Source of the DNA: Gilvimarinus sp. 2_MG-2023
GTDB taxonomy: Bacteria > Pseudomonadota > Gammaproteobacteria > Pseudomonadales > Cellvibrionaceae
Assembly (NCBI RefSeq): GCF_030547685.1
Contig: NZ_JAUOQM010000041.1
Location: forward strand, 26,631 to 90,630
Reading direction: 5' to 3'
DNA length: 64,000 bases
The translations under genes and the position numbers were made by a program. Under the pieces are notes generated by a model. It ran no database searches. It was not told where the DNA came from and saw nothing but the letters and a program-made list of their open reading frames with translations. This document shows, in pieces, positions 35,078-45,015 of the stretch (position 1 is the stretch's first letter; the number at the start of each line of letters is the position of its first letter).

Positions 35078-37849
35078 TTAGAACTTGGCGCGAACGCCCA
35101 TGGTATAACGCGAACCAAACTGTTCAGCACTTAACAGTTGCTCAGCGTAGCGACCGTGGCGACGGGTGGTTTCATCGGTGATGTTAAGACCTTCGATAAA
35201 TACCGAGACGTTGTCGTTAATGTCGTAGCTGGCGTTCAAATCCCATTGGCCATAGGCTTCGGTAAATGTCGGTTCATTGAAGTTCTGCGGCTGTCCAGTG
35301 CTCAACAGGAAGTCATCGCGCCAGTTGTAAGCCAGACGAATCTGGAAACCGCCTTTTTCATAGAACCCGATCAGGTTAGCCGAATCGCTCAAACCGGTCA
35401 GTGCTAGAGTTTGATCGAAAGAGGTGATGTCATATTCAACGTCAGCGTTTACCAAAGTGGCATTAGCAATTGCACCAAAGCCGCTTTCGCCAAACATATG
35501 CTGCAGATTTACCTCCCAGCCGTCAACTTCGGTGCTCTCCAGGTTTCCGGGTGTACCGACATCCCAAGTTACGACGGGGTCACCTGATTGTGACAGGCAG
35601 GCAGGGTTAGGTGTGGCTCCGGCATCGGGGCAACCTGGGCGGGCATTGACACTTGAGTCGCGCAGAGGTTCACCGTTTACATCCAAAATCTCGCGTTTTT
35701 CGACGGTCGAGCCGATGAAGTTATCCACATATTTCTTGAAGTAGCCCACTGAGGCATAGCTACCTTCGGCGTAGTACCACTCAACCGACAAGTCGATATT
35801 TTCTGACTCGTAGGGTAGTAGTCCAGGGTTACCCTGTGTGGCATTAAATGGGCCATTGGGGCGTGCAACGCTGATTTGCGTGGCGGGGAACATTGCCGAA
35901 ATATCCGGACGCGACAAGGTTTTGCTGTAGCTGGCACGAGCCACCCAGTCTTCGCTAAGCTCGACTTTTACGTCCAGGTTAGGTAGGAATCGGGTGTAAC
36001 CGCCTTCTAGGGTCTGATCCGATGGGTTGTTGTCGTAGATTACCTGTAGCTCTTCGGTGTTGCGGTAATTGAGAGCGATAATACCGTTTTGAACCGAGGT
36101 ACCCTCGGTGTCGGTGTCTTCATAACGAACACCGGCATTGATAGTGATTGGTAGGTTGTTAAATTCAGTTTCTAAATCAAACGCTAAATAGGCGGCAACA
36201 GTCTCTTCTTTAACGCGATTGATTGTGGGCGGATTAACGAAAAAGTCGCCTTGTGCATCAATAATGTCGATGAATTCTGCCGCGTTGTAATCGACTAAGT
36301 AAGGGAACAAGCCACTGGTGTCGCCAAGGTCACTACCAAAATCACCTAGTTCGTAAAATTCAAGGTCGAGACCCGAGATATCTGCATTAACAAAACCAAA
36401 AGTGGCGGTATTGAGTGCATCGACATTGTACTCGGTGCTTTCTACACCAAAATGAATGGTGCGTAAGGCACCACTGTTGGCGTTATCCCATTCACCGGCA
36501 ATTTTATATTGCTTAATGTTATTTTCAACTTCGTTGCCGCGTTTTTGGAACAGGTCAGTAACAATATTGTTTGGATCGTAAGCGTCTGCACCAGTTTCGG
36601 CTACCAGATCCGAATCATCGTAAATGATTGTTGGAAGACCAGTACCGTTTAGGTCGGCACCTATGTCTACCATGCCAACACCATCAAGGCGCGGGTTTTT
36701 CAGGTTGGCGATGGTTTCCGATTGTTCCCCATCAGGTTGGGAGTGCGAAGTTGAATCGTGAGCATCAAATGTCAAGGTTAAGTTGTCGGTCACATCCCAG
36801 GCAACATTTAGGCCAATGGATTCGTTCTCGGTCAGGTAATGATAATCCCATGCCCAGAAGTTTAGTTCGTCGTTGGGGTTGCGAATTTGGGTGGCGGTAC
36901 CATTGGCATCGGTGATGCTTTCGGGGTTATCAAACCAGTAACTGGTGCGGTTCATGTCGATATTTTCTTCGTAGTTCGACATGACGTAATCAAGGGTCGC
37001 CGTCAGGCTATCCATCGGAGCAAATTGCAATACAACCTGGGCGTTTTCGCGTGTGCGGTAATGGTTGGCTACATCCGCATCAAACGTATATGGTGCCCAA
37101 AAGTTGTCATCTGTATCAGCGCTGCCCAAATTGCGAACCCAAGCCTGAGTGCCTACGCGTTGACTTTGGCTGTTGCGTTCGGCGTACGACCCAGAAACCA
37201 ATAAGCCGAACATATCATCCAGGAAGGTGGTGCTAACCATGGCTGATACTTCAGGTGTTACATCATCACCTTCTTCGTTACTGGAATCCATCATCCCTTT
37301 TACGCTGCCGGCCATGGTAAAGCCGTCGTGGTCAAAGGGTCGGGCAGTTTTAATGTTGATGGTGGCGCCAATGCCGCCAGAGCTGATGTCAGCCTGGCCA
37401 GATTTGTAAACTTCAACGCCAGAGACGCTTTCAGCCGCAATTTCTTTAAAGTTAAAGCTGCGGTTAACGCCGTCAGAATCAAGGGCAGTAGAGTTGGGCA
37501 TCTGGCGCCCATTCATGGTGACCAGGTTAAACGAAGGACCGAAACCGCGCACGGTAACCTGGTTTCCTTCGTTGTTTGAGCGATCAATAGAGACACCTGT
37601 AACGCGCTGTAACGATTCGGCGAGGTTGGTGTCGGGGAATTTGCCGATATCTTCGGCAGAGATTGCCTCTACGACACCGCTGGCTTCGCGTTTGATGTCC
37701 ATCGCTTCGGTCAAAGATCCACGGATGCCGGTAACCACCACTTCTTCTAGCAGATCGGCGTCGTTGCCCTGAGCTGATACGTTGAAACTTGATGCGGCCA
37801 ATATTGCAGCCGATAGTGTGCTTAGGTTAAATCGTGCGAGTTTAGCCAT
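35078..37849 (-). CDS. TonB-dependent receptor (agar-oligosaccharide type), paralogue 1
   Basis: A 923-residue outer-membrane receptor with a signal peptide (ending NVSAQG), plug start LLEEVVVTGIRGSLTEAMDIKR, AEDIGKFPDTNLAESLQRVTGVSIDRS and VTVRGFGPSFNLVTMNGRQMP, and an aromatic C-terminal strand (YTMGVRAKF). RBS GGGAGAG. It is a close paralogue of the receptor encoded just upstream at 38113-40914; the two share long stretches and the same leader layout, so they arose by tandem duplication. A GntR-type palindrome lies 169 bp upstream. The substrate is inferred from GH50 and GH117 nearby. Confidence 0.9.
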   Translation of the reverse strand: MAKLARFNLSTLSAAILAASSFNVSAQGNDADLLEEVVVTGIRGSLTEAMDIKREASGVVEAISAEDIGKFPDTNLAESLQRVTGVSIDRSNNEGNQVTVRGFGPSFNLVTMNGRQMPNSTALDSDGVNRSFNFKEIAAESVSGVEVYKSGQADISSGGIGATINIKTARPFDHDGFTMAGSVKGMMDSSNEEGDDVTPEVSAMVSTTFLDDMFGLLVSGSYAERNSQSQRVGTQAWVRNLGSADTDDNFWAPYTFDADVANHYRTRENAQVVLQFAPMDSLTATLDYVMSNYEENIDMNRTSYWFDNPESITDANGTATQIRNPNDELNFWAWDYHYLTENESIGLNVAWDVTDNLTLTFDAHDSTSHSQPDGEQSETIANLKNPRLDGVGMVDIGADLNGTGLPTIIYDDSDLVAETGADAYDPNNIVTDLFQKRGNEVENNIKQYKIAGEWDNANSGALRTIHFGVESTEYNVDALNTATFGFVNADISGLDLEFYELGDFGSDLGDTSGLFPYLVDYNAAEFIDIIDAQGDFFVNPPTINRVKEETVAAYLAFDLETEFNNLPITINAGVRYEDTDTEGTSVQNGIIALNYRNTEELQVIYDNNPSDQTLEGGYTRFLPNLDVKVELSEDWVARASYSKTLSRPDISAMFPATQISVARPNGPFNATQGNPGLLPYESENIDLSVEWYYAEGSYASVGYFKKYVDNFIGSTVEKREILDVNGEPLRDSSVNARPGCPDAGATPNPACLSQSGDPVVTWDVGTPGNLESTEVDGWEVNLQHMFGESGFGAIANATLVNADVEYDITSFDQTLALTGLSDSANLIGFYEKGGFQIRLAYNWRDDFLLSTGQPQNFNEPTFTEAYGQWDLNASYDINDNVSVFIEGLNITDETTRRHGRYAEQLLSAEQFGSRYTMGVRAKF

Positions 37850-38017
37850 TAAAGCTCTCCCTTGTTTTGGATAATTATTGTATTAATGTAGCAAAGCTCG
37901 GCAGTTGTAACTGTCGGGCTCCCGCCGGCCCCGTGCTCTCGTGAAGAGTGTGTTGCTGGGACATACGGTTTCACAGCTATGGTTATCATCTATCTCTAGA
38001 GGCTTAGTGTCAACATA

Positions 38018-38033
38018 ATATTGTCAACAATAT
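38018..38033. promoter_or_regulatory. GntR-type palindrome (site C, one centre mismatch)
   Basis: ATATTGTCAACAATAT, symmetrical except for the central base pair, 169 bp before the first agar-side receptor. A second TGTCAACA lies 14 bp to its left (38009), giving a partial direct repeat. Confidence 0.58.
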
Positions 38034-38073
38034 GCCATTTTCATGTAGATTTTACTGCTTTGCCAGAAAGGGA

Positions 38074-38097
38074 GCAGGGCAGTGATAACTGCCCTGC
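38074..38097 (-). terminator. Hairpin after TonB receptor paralogue 2
   Basis: Stem GCAGGGCAGT / ACTGCCCTGC, loop GATA, 16 bp past the receptor stop on the minus strand. The tail is only moderately T-rich, so termination may be partial. Confidence 0.6.
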
Positions 38098-38112
38098 GGA
38101 TAAGGGTTGAAA

Positions 38113-40914
38113 CTAGAACTTGGCGCGTATACCAAGGCTGTAGCGAGATCCATACTCTTCGGCATCAATCAGCTGTTCGCTATAGCGTCCATGCCGTCTA
38201 ATAGTTGCTTCACCAACGTTGAGTCCTTCAATAAATACCGTAATGGCATCATTGATGTCATAACTGGCGTTAATGTCAACTTGACCATATTCTTCGGTGA
38301 AGGTGGGCTCGGTACCACTTTGATGCTGACCGGTACTGAGTAGGAATTCATCGCGCCAGTTGTAAGTTATACGTAACTGTAGGCCATTATTTTCATAAAA
38401 GCCGACCAGGTTGGCCGAGTCGCTTAGACCGGGCAGTACAATACTTTGGCTGTATGAATTGACGTCGTATTTAGCATCGCTATCTACGATAGTCGCATTG
38501 GCTATAACGCCAAAACCACTACTGCCAAACATGTGTTGCAGGTTTAGCTCGAGGCCATTGACTGAGGTGCTGTCGGCATTGGTTGGGGTGATCGCGGCCC
38601 AATTGATGATGGGATCCTGCGGCTGCGATAAGCAGGCTGTGTTGGTGGTGTCAGGGCAGCCTGGACGTGGGTTGATACTTGGATCGCGCAACGGCTCGCC
38701 ATTCACATCGAGAATCTCAGTGGGTATTTGGTAAGCGGTAAGAAAGTTATCCACTTTTTTATCAAAATAACCGGCCGATAAATAGCTACCTGAGGCATAG
38801 TACCATTCTAGCGATAGATCGAAGGTTTGCGCTTCATAGGGCGACAGCTGAGTGTTGCCTTGATTGGCGTAGTAGGGGCCTCCGGGACGGGCGCTGGATA
38901 TGTTGATCGAAGGAAACAGACCAGATAAATCCGCCCTAGCCAGTGCTTCACTGTAGGAAACCCGTGCCACCCAGTCTGACGATAAATCGATTTTCACATC
39001 AAGGTTGGGTAGTGTATGTGTGTAGCTGTGCTCTTGGTTGTAGGTGGTGGTGGCATCACTGTAAACGGGAGTGAGTGCACCTGTGTTGGTGTACTGTATG
39101 GCATCGATACCAGCTTGTGTGGCATTGCCGATTACTGTGGTGTCTTCATAGCGTAAGCCAGCATTGATCGTCACAGGCAGCTGCATAAGAAAGGTGTCGA
39201 TATTTAACGCAATATAGGCGGCAAAGGTATCTTCCTCAATGTGGCTGTGCTGAGCGGGTGATTGAATTAGCTGATCTTGATCAGCAATAAGGGCTAGTAG
39301 CTCATCGGCACTGTAATCAACCAATTCGGGAAAGAGGTTTTCCGGCCCGTCGAGATGCTCACCAAAATCCCCACGGGGGTAAAAGTTAACTTCTAGATCG
39401 CTGATGTCAACCTGAAGGCCGTTGTTAACGTCGGCGGTGTGATAAGAGTTGACATCGTATAGGGTGTTTTCAACACCCACTTCGATACTGCGATGGCCGT
39501 TTTCAGTGTCGATACTCCAAGTTCCGGCTAGTTGAAATTGCTCGATATTGTTGTCAACTTCATACCCGCGTTGCTGGTATAGACCCGCAGATACATTGCT
39601 TTTATCAAATGCATCAGCGCCGGTTTGGCTAAGCAGAGTGGAGTCGTCGTAGATAAGGCTAGGCAGCTCGGTACCGTTTAGGTCGGCACCAATGTCTACC
39701 AGACCAACTGGAGGTAAGGCGTACCAGTCGATGGGAGTATTCAGGCTGGTTAGGGTTTCAGCGGGTTGGCCGTCTGGCTGTGAGTGAGATGTGGAATCGT
39801 GCGCATCAAATTTAAGCGTTAAGGCGTCGCTTACGTCCCATTCTATGTTTAAACCCAGTGATTCATTCTCTGTGCGGAAGTGGTAGTCCCAAGCCCAGAA
39901 GTTAAGTTGATCGCCGGGATTACGAATCTCGATGGCAGTGCCGTTGCTGTCTGTAACGCTTTGGGGATTATCGAACCAGTAGCTGGTGCGGTTCATGTCG
40001 ATGTCTTCTTCATAGTTGGACATCACGTAATCCAGCGAGGCGGTGAGCGAGTCGGTAGGGGCAAATTGCAGCACTACCTGACCGTTTTCACGGGTGCGGT
40101 AGTGATTGGCCACTTCTACCTCAAAAGTGTTGGGGGCCCAGTAAAAACGGGCGGGATTTTGCTCGGTGTCAATCGCACTGGTATCGGCCGAACCCAAGCC
40201 TTGAATCCAACCTTGGCTACCTACCCGCTGACTCTGGCTGTCGCGTTCAGAGTACGAGCCGGCTACCAGTACGCCAAACATGTCGTCAAAGAAAGTGGTG
40301 CTGATCATGCCCGAGGCTTCAGGGGTTATGTCATCACCTTCTTTATTACTGTTGTCCATTATACCTTTCACACTGGCCGCGGCGGTAAAACCGTCATTGT
40401 CAAATGGGCGAGCAGTTTGGATATCGATGGTGGCTCCGATGCCGCCGGAGGTAAGATCCGCGCGGTTAGATTTGTAAACCTTGACGCCAGAGACACTTTC
40501 GGCAGCGATTTCCTTAAAATTAAAGCTGCGGTTCACTCCTTCGGAATTAAGAGCTGCCGAGGTGGGCATTTGCCGACCGTTAAGTGTTACCAGGTTAAAC
40601 GTGGGGCCAAAACCGCGCACGGTAATTTCATTACCTTCGTTATTTGAACGGTCGATGGATACACCAGTTAATCGCTGCATAGATTCAGCTAAGTTGGTAT
40701 CAGGAAACTTACCAATATCCTCGGCAGAGATCGCTTCGACAACGCCATTGGCATCGCGTTTAATATCCATCGCGTCCGTTAGCGAGCGGCGGATACCGAT
40801 AACGATTACTTCGTCGATTAGAGCCATTTCTTCTTGTGCCCAGCTCGTACTTGTTGTCAGTGACAAAAGTGCGGCTGACAGTGCCGTCAGTTTAAAGTGT
40901 ATAGGTGTACTCAT
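38113..40914 (-). CDS. TonB-dependent receptor (agar-oligosaccharide type), paralogue 2
   Basis: A 933-residue receptor with a signal peptide (ending TSWAQE), plug start IDEVIVIGIRRSLTDAMDIKR, AEDIGKFPDTNLAESMQRLTGVSIDRS and a final strand YSLGIRAKF. RBS AGGAGAG. Its plug is almost the same as that of paralogue 1, while the extracellular-loop parts differ more, as expected if the pair takes up different oligosaccharides or lengths. A GntR-type palindrome enclosed in a longer inverted repeat lies about 100 bp upstream, between this gene and the GH50 agarase operon. Confidence 0.9.
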   Translation of the reverse strand: MSTPIHFKLTALSAALLSLTTSTSWAQEEMALIDEVIVIGIRRSLTDAMDIKRDANGVVEAISAEDIGKFPDTNLAESMQRLTGVSIDRSNNEGNEITVRGFGPTFNLVTLNGRQMPTSAALNSEGVNRSFNFKEIAAESVSGVKVYKSNRADLTSGGIGATIDIQTARPFDNDGFTAAASVKGIMDNSNKEGDDITPEASGMISTTFFDDMFGVLVAGSYSERDSQSQRVGSQGWIQGLGSADTSAIDTEQNPARFYWAPNTFEVEVANHYRTRENGQVVLQFAPTDSLTASLDYVMSNYEEDIDMNRTSYWFDNPQSVTDSNGTAIEIRNPGDQLNFWAWDYHFRTENESLGLNIEWDVSDALTLKFDAHDSTSHSQPDGQPAETLTSLNTPIDWYALPPVGLVDIGADLNGTELPSLIYDDSTLLSQTGADAFDKSNVSAGLYQQRGYEVDNNIEQFQLAGTWSIDTENGHRSIEVGVENTLYDVNSYHTADVNNGLQVDISDLEVNFYPRGDFGEHLDGPENLFPELVDYSADELLALIADQDQLIQSPAQHSHIEEDTFAAYIALNIDTFLMQLPVTINAGLRYEDTTVIGNATQAGIDAIQYTNTGALTPVYSDATTTYNQEHSYTHTLPNLDVKIDLSSDWVARVSYSEALARADLSGLFPSINISSARPGGPYYANQGNTQLSPYEAQTFDLSLEWYYASGSYLSAGYFDKKVDNFLTAYQIPTEILDVNGEPLRDPSINPRPGCPDTTNTACLSQPQDPIINWAAITPTNADSTSVNGLELNLQHMFGSSGFGVIANATIVDSDAKYDVNSYSQSIVLPGLSDSANLVGFYENNGLQLRITYNWRDEFLLSTGQHQSGTEPTFTEEYGQVDINASYDINDAITVFIEGLNVGEATIRRHGRYSEQLIDAEEYGSRYSLGIRAKF

Positions 40915-41004
40915 CTACAGCTCTCCTTTAAGTGCTGATAAGGGTTCTTAGTTAGAATTAGGTCTACTAGAAATATATTTTTGTTATGAGGGGGGGCGGT
41001 AGTT

Positions 41005-41053
41005 GCCCTGACCGTATTGTATACAATAAATTGTATAATGTAACTGTCAGGGC
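41005..41053. promoter_or_regulatory. GntR-type palindrome (site D) inside a larger inverted repeat
   Basis: TATTGTATACAATA (41015-41028) is followed by a second partial site ATTGTATAAT. Both sit between the arms GCCCTGAC (41005-41012) and GTCAGGGC (41046-41053). The outer arms could form a weak stem after the GH50 stop codon, so end of one unit and start of the next are packed together. Confidence 0.66.
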
Positions 41054-41067
41054 GGCTAGAAAGGTTG

Positions 41068-43353
41068 TTATTGAAAGCGACGATGGTAGAGGGTTTTGTT
41101 AATACGTTGGGCTGCTTTCACCAGAGGGCTGTAAGGTACATCCGCGACTGACACAAACCCAACGTTATAGTTTTCGCCATCGTAGGCCCTGCCTGTGATG
41201 GGTGAGTCAAGATACTGGAACCAGTGCGTACCTACTAGGTAGGGGTTTTCCACCGCGCTGGTGACATAGTCGACGTACATTTCACCGCGATCGGCCTGAG
41301 ATTCGGAATGAATCAAGCCCGGGTTAAACACGCCCGAGTCGGTGGCGCCATTGTGAAACTCACCGATAATTGAGGGTTTATCCAGCTCGGCCAAAAACCC
41401 AAAGAAGGGCTCGTTTATGCCTTCTTTGTAGTAGTTGTAACTCACTACATCGGCGTATTTGGCGGCGGCGCGGCGTATCTCGGGAGTCATGCCCCAGTCG
41501 GCAAAGCGCGCGCCCATATACAGGTAATCAGGCATATGTTGCTCAAGAGTATCGTGTACCACTTCAAAGTATTTCTCGGCGTAAAGCTGCAACAGCTCGG
41601 CAAAGTCGGCCAATTGCGCCTCTGTGTAGCCCTCGGTGGAAACGCCTTCACTAACACTTTGCCAGTTGGCAAAGTCTGTACCCCAGGCTTGGTTCAGTGC
41701 CGCAACCGAGTCGTAACGCTGCATTAGCCAGCGGCTAAAGGCGGCTTTGGTGGGGCTGTCGGCATCGCGGCGGGTGAGGGTGTTGAGCACAATGCCGTAT
41801 TGGGATTCGACTGAGCCCATGGCGCCCCAGCTTTTTTCGTTGTCGATAAACACACCCACGCACCAAGGGTTGTTGTCCACCTCTTGGGCCACGCGTTTAA
41901 TGGTGGCCTCGGCCCGCTCGGCAAACAGTGGGTCAAAGGGGTCGGGTAACGGGCTCCAATAATCATTGCCGCTGGAGACGGTTTTAAAGTCGCCGATAAT
42001 CCAGCCGTTGGCAAAGTAGGGGATGCGATCCATCTGGTAAAATGCCGGATCAATCCAGTTACCAAACGAGGTAAAGCCCCACTGCAGCATACGGTCAACG
42101 GTAACGTCGCGCCAGGTGGCCATGTAATCGGGGGCATCGTCGGTTTTGTATTTGCGTTCTAGGTTGGCGCGGTAAAAGCTGTAGGTTTCGCCGCGCTCTA
42201 CCGGGCCTGAGTGTACCGAGCGGCGGTAGCCATAGTGCGCCCCCAGCGGCTCATCGTATTCGGGTAGCCAGGTAAACATATCGGCGCGTACTGGTGACAC
42301 AACGTGCCGGGTAGGCAGCGCTTTGTCGCTGACGCGGTTTAGGCCTTTGGAATCTTCCGGGGTTAAGTCATTGCTGCTGCGCTCATCCAGCAGGGTGTGA
42401 TCAAAATCGTAGCCGGTTAGCGTGCTGGTGTTAGACATGCGCACATTGGCAATGCCATTGGAGTAAAACAGATAGCCGTTCGGGTCAACCAGGCTCCATT
42501 TTCCTTTATATTTGGCGGTGCGAAAGCGCCCGGTGGCTTCAAGTTTTGGGCCCTCTCGCCAGCCGCCAAAGCGCGATCGATCGGTTGGTGCCCCTTGAGA
42601 CAATTGCTTCGCCTCGGCTGTTGCCTGACGGCGCATTTGCTCGGTGGACTCTACTTTGTAGGGCGTGTCGACTTTGTCGTTTTGGCCGAACTCATCTAAA
42701 AGGCCGGTTAAGTAGTCAGCGTCGAGAGATTTTGGGGCCACTAGTCGGACGTTATCGATGTTAACGGATTTATCTTGCAGCAAACCGCGCACCGTAAACG
42801 AAATGCTGGTGACGTTATCCACATCAATGACTTTGTCGCTATGGCGCCAAATCATGGGCTCGGCGCCGGTGATCCATGCTTTGGGGTTGGCGCGCAGACC
42901 CGTGTCGGTGGTTAAGTCGGCGCCGCGCAACTCCATATAGTAGGTGTTACGAGAATTTGCTGGCACCGCAAAGCTGCGGTTGTGTTGTTTGCCGTCGCCG
43001 TCTTTGGTTTTGGCGTAAAAGTGTATCGACTCATCGGCTGGGTTCTCGATGTCCATGGCAAAACCAAATGCCGGATATTGCCCCCATTGCCAGGGTTGTT
43101 CGGGGGTGAAAATTAAACTGGCTTCGTGATGCTGTTTAGACTGGAAGCTGACTTGCAGTTGTTGGCCATTCGGGCCGGGTACAAGAGTCAGGTTTGTGTT
43201 TTCAGATTTTAGTGCTTGCGGCAATACGGGTTGTTCAAAATTGTACAGTCGATACAGTGTTGTCAGCGACTCATCATGATCGCTCACTTGTTGGTGCGAG
43301 CAAGCGCTTAGTACCGCAATGCCAATGACACTGACGAGGGAATTGATTTTCAT
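41068..43353 (-). CDS. GH50 beta-agarase, lipoprotein
   Basis: A 761-residue surface lipoprotein (lipobox VLSAC). The N-terminal ~210 residues form a binding-like beta-sandwich (YYMELRGADLTTDTGLR). The (beta/alpha)8 GH50 domain follows, with NGYLFYSNGIANVRMSN, WGFTSFGNWIDP, acid/base E506 (GVFIDNEKSWG) and nucleophile E665 (SIIGEFHNGATDSG); both catalytic acids are intact. GH50 enzymes of this type release neoagarobiose or short neoagaro-oligosaccharides from agarose, the substrate of the GH117 enzyme here. It is the last gene of the GntR operon, overlapping the aldolase gene by 4 bp. Confidence 0.93.
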   Translation of the reverse strand: MKINSLVSVIGIAVLSACSHQQVSDHDESLTTLYRLYNFEQPVLPQALKSENTNLTLVPGPNGQQLQVSFQSKQHHEASLIFTPEQPWQWGQYPAFGFAMDIENPADESIHFYAKTKDGDGKQHNRSFAVPANSRNTYYMELRGADLTTDTGLRANPKAWITGAEPMIWRHSDKVIDVDNVTSISFTVRGLLQDKSVNIDNVRLVAPKSLDADYLTGLLDEFGQNDKVDTPYKVESTEQMRRQATAEAKQLSQGAPTDRSRFGGWREGPKLEATGRFRTAKYKGKWSLVDPNGYLFYSNGIANVRMSNTSTLTGYDFDHTLLDERSSNDLTPEDSKGLNRVSDKALPTRHVVSPVRADMFTWLPEYDEPLGAHYGYRRSVHSGPVERGETYSFYRANLERKYKTDDAPDYMATWRDVTVDRMLQWGFTSFGNWIDPAFYQMDRIPYFANGWIIGDFKTVSSGNDYWSPLPDPFDPLFAERAEATIKRVAQEVDNNPWCVGVFIDNEKSWGAMGSVESQYGIVLNTLTRRDADSPTKAAFSRWLMQRYDSVAALNQAWGTDFANWQSVSEGVSTEGYTEAQLADFAELLQLYAEKYFEVVHDTLEQHMPDYLYMGARFADWGMTPEIRRAAAKYADVVSYNYYKEGINEPFFGFLAELDKPSIIGEFHNGATDSGVFNPGLIHSESQADRGEMYVDYVTSAVENPYLVGTHWFQYLDSPITGRAYDGENYNVGFVSVADVPYSPLVKAAQRINKTLYHRRFQ

Positions 43354-44006
43354 TGGGTCACCTCAAACGTTGGGTAGTCATTTAGGTCGTTGATAATGCC
43401 GGCAGCTTTTTGGGTTAATGCCTCTGCTTGAGCTGGGCTGTGTACCGGCGCCGCCAATCCACCTCCCACTCCTACCCCGCAGGCTCCGGCATCCATCCAT
43501 TGGCGCACGTTGTTGACGTTGACACCCCCCACGGGGAAAAAGGGCGTATGTAAAAAAGGCCCGCGGGCCAGCGATGCCAGATACCCTGGGCCAAGCTCTC
43601 CTGAAGGAAAAAGTTTAATGATATCAGCCTGGACGTTTGTGGCTTGCACGACATCGGTGGGGGTCATAGCGCCCATAATAACGGGCACTTCGCGCTCGTG
43701 GGCAACTGCGACTATGTTGGCACAGGTATTGGGTGTCACCAGAAACTGTGCCCCGGCATCTATTGCCTCGCGCGCAAGATCTGATGACGTGACCGTACCT
43801 GCTCCCACCAAAAGGTTTGGATACTTGTGGCGAAGCTCGGTAATTTTTTCTTTGTATTGAGGAGTGTTGCTGGTAAGTTCAATAGCCTTTACCCCTCCGT
43901 TCATTAGCGCTTCCACGATGGCATTGGCATCATCGGCTTGCTTAAGGCGAATGATGACGACGAGTTTTTCACGCAAAAGTTTTTGAAGAATAGTTTGTCG
44001 GTTCAT
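43350..44006 (-). CDS. 2-keto-3-deoxy-6-phospho-aldonate aldolase (KDPG/KDPGal family)
   Basis: A 218-residue class I aldolase: VVIIRLKQADDA, GVKAIELTSNTPQ, LVGAGTVTSSDLA, FLVTPNT, Schiff-base lysine in DIIKLFPSGELG and FFPVGGVNV. It yields pyruvate plus glyceraldehyde-3-phosphate. It differs strongly from the DgoA-type aldolase at 24794, consistent with another epimer (KDPG). It overlaps the GH50 gene and is 4 bp after the PfkB-type kinase gene. Confidence 0.85.
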   Translation of the reverse strand: MNRQTILQKLLREKLVVIIRLKQADDANAIVEALMNGGVKAIELTSNTPQYKEKITELRHKYPNLLVGAGTVTSSDLAREAIDAGAQFLVTPNTCANIVAVAHEREVPVIMGAMTPTDVVQATNVQADIIKLFPSGELGPGYLASLARGPFLHTPFFPVGGVNVNNVRQWMDAGACGVGVGGGLAAPVHSPAQAEALTQKAAGIINDLNDYPTFEVTQ

Positions 44007-44010
44007 GACT

Positions 44011-45015
44011 TTATCTCAGAATATAACCGCCGGTTTGGCCGTCGGCAATGGCTTGGATATCTTCCCGGCTGCTTAAGTGTGGGTCACCATAGACGGCATG
44101 TGCTAAGGCAAACGCGGCATTGGCGAAATTAACAGTATCCTTTAAAGGCTTGTTTTTAATAATCCCATCCAAACAAGCGCTGGCAAAGGCGTCTCCTGTG
44201 CCCAGCCGGTCTAGAATATCGACACGTATCGTCTGGCTGCGGAAGGTTTCGTTGCGATTGGCAATAAATCCGCTTAACGTATTTTGACTGGCGCTGTGTG
44301 ACTGTCGGCAGGTGGTGGCGGCTATCAACCCATAGGTGTCCGATAGGTCGCGCGCCGCTTGCGCCGCGGCCGCCTCCGGGGCTAGGTTATCGTAGGTTTG
44401 ATTAAATACATCAGCCATTACGCCCGCATTTCCAAAAGCAATGTCAGCTGTTTTCAGCAACTGGGTAAAAATTTCCCCTGCGCGGGTACTGTCTTGCCAC
44501 AGGCTGCGTCGAAAATTCATATCAAAACTAACGGTTAACCCTAATCGTTGGGCTGATTTTGCCGCGTCCAGAGTGACGTCGACGCAAGTATCGGATAGGG
44601 CCGGGGTAATACCGCTTAGGTGTAGATAGCGACAACCTTGTAATAAGTAAGGCCAGTCAAAATCATTACAACTGGATTCACTAATGGCGGAATGAGCCCG
44701 GTCATACACAACCTTAGAAGGACGCAGTGAGTGACCCAGCTCAATAAAATAAGTACCTAGCCGATCGCCGCCTCGGATAATATGTGAACAGTCGATACCG
44801 TAGCCTTGCAAACTGGCAATGGCCGCATCCCCAATAGTATTATTGGGAAACTTGGAGAGAAAGCGCACTGAATTGCCCAGAGCGCTTAACCCGGTAGCGA
44901 CATTACTTTCAGCGCCAGCAAACTCCATTTTTAACTGGTGGGTGTGGCGCAGTGTTTCCCCAGGTTGGCTCGGGGAAAGGCGTAACATTAGTTCTCCAAA
45001 ACACGCTATGGTCAC
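44011..45015 (-). CDS. 2-keto-3-deoxygluconate-type kinase (PfkB family)
   Basis: A 334-residue PfkB sugar kinase: start CFGELMLRLSP, MEFAGAESNVATGLSALG for substrate binding and the catalytic Asp in DRLGTGDAFASACL near the C-terminus. Its order with an aldolase and an enolase-type dehydratase fits a 2-keto-3-deoxygluconate (or galactonate) kinase. The known L-anhydrogalactose route ends in KDG, KDG kinase and KDPG aldolase, which matches this pair. It overlaps the transporter gene by 4 bp. Confidence 0.83.
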   Translation of the reverse strand: MTIACFGELMLRLSPSQPGETLRHTHQLKMEFAGAESNVATGLSALGNSVRFLSKFPNNTIGDAAIASLQGYGIDCSHIIRGGDRLGTYFIELGHSLRPSKVVYDRAHSAISESSCNDFDWPYLLQGCRYLHLSGITPALSDTCVDVTLDAAKSAQRLGLTVSFDMNFRRSLWQDSTRAGEIFTQLLKTADIAFGNAGVMADVFNQTYDNLAPEAAAAQAARDLSDTYGLIAATTCRQSHSASQNTLSGFIANRNETFRSQTIRVDILDRLGTGDAFASACLDGIIKNKPLKDTVNFANAAFALAHAVYGDPHLSSREDIQAIADGQTGGYILR

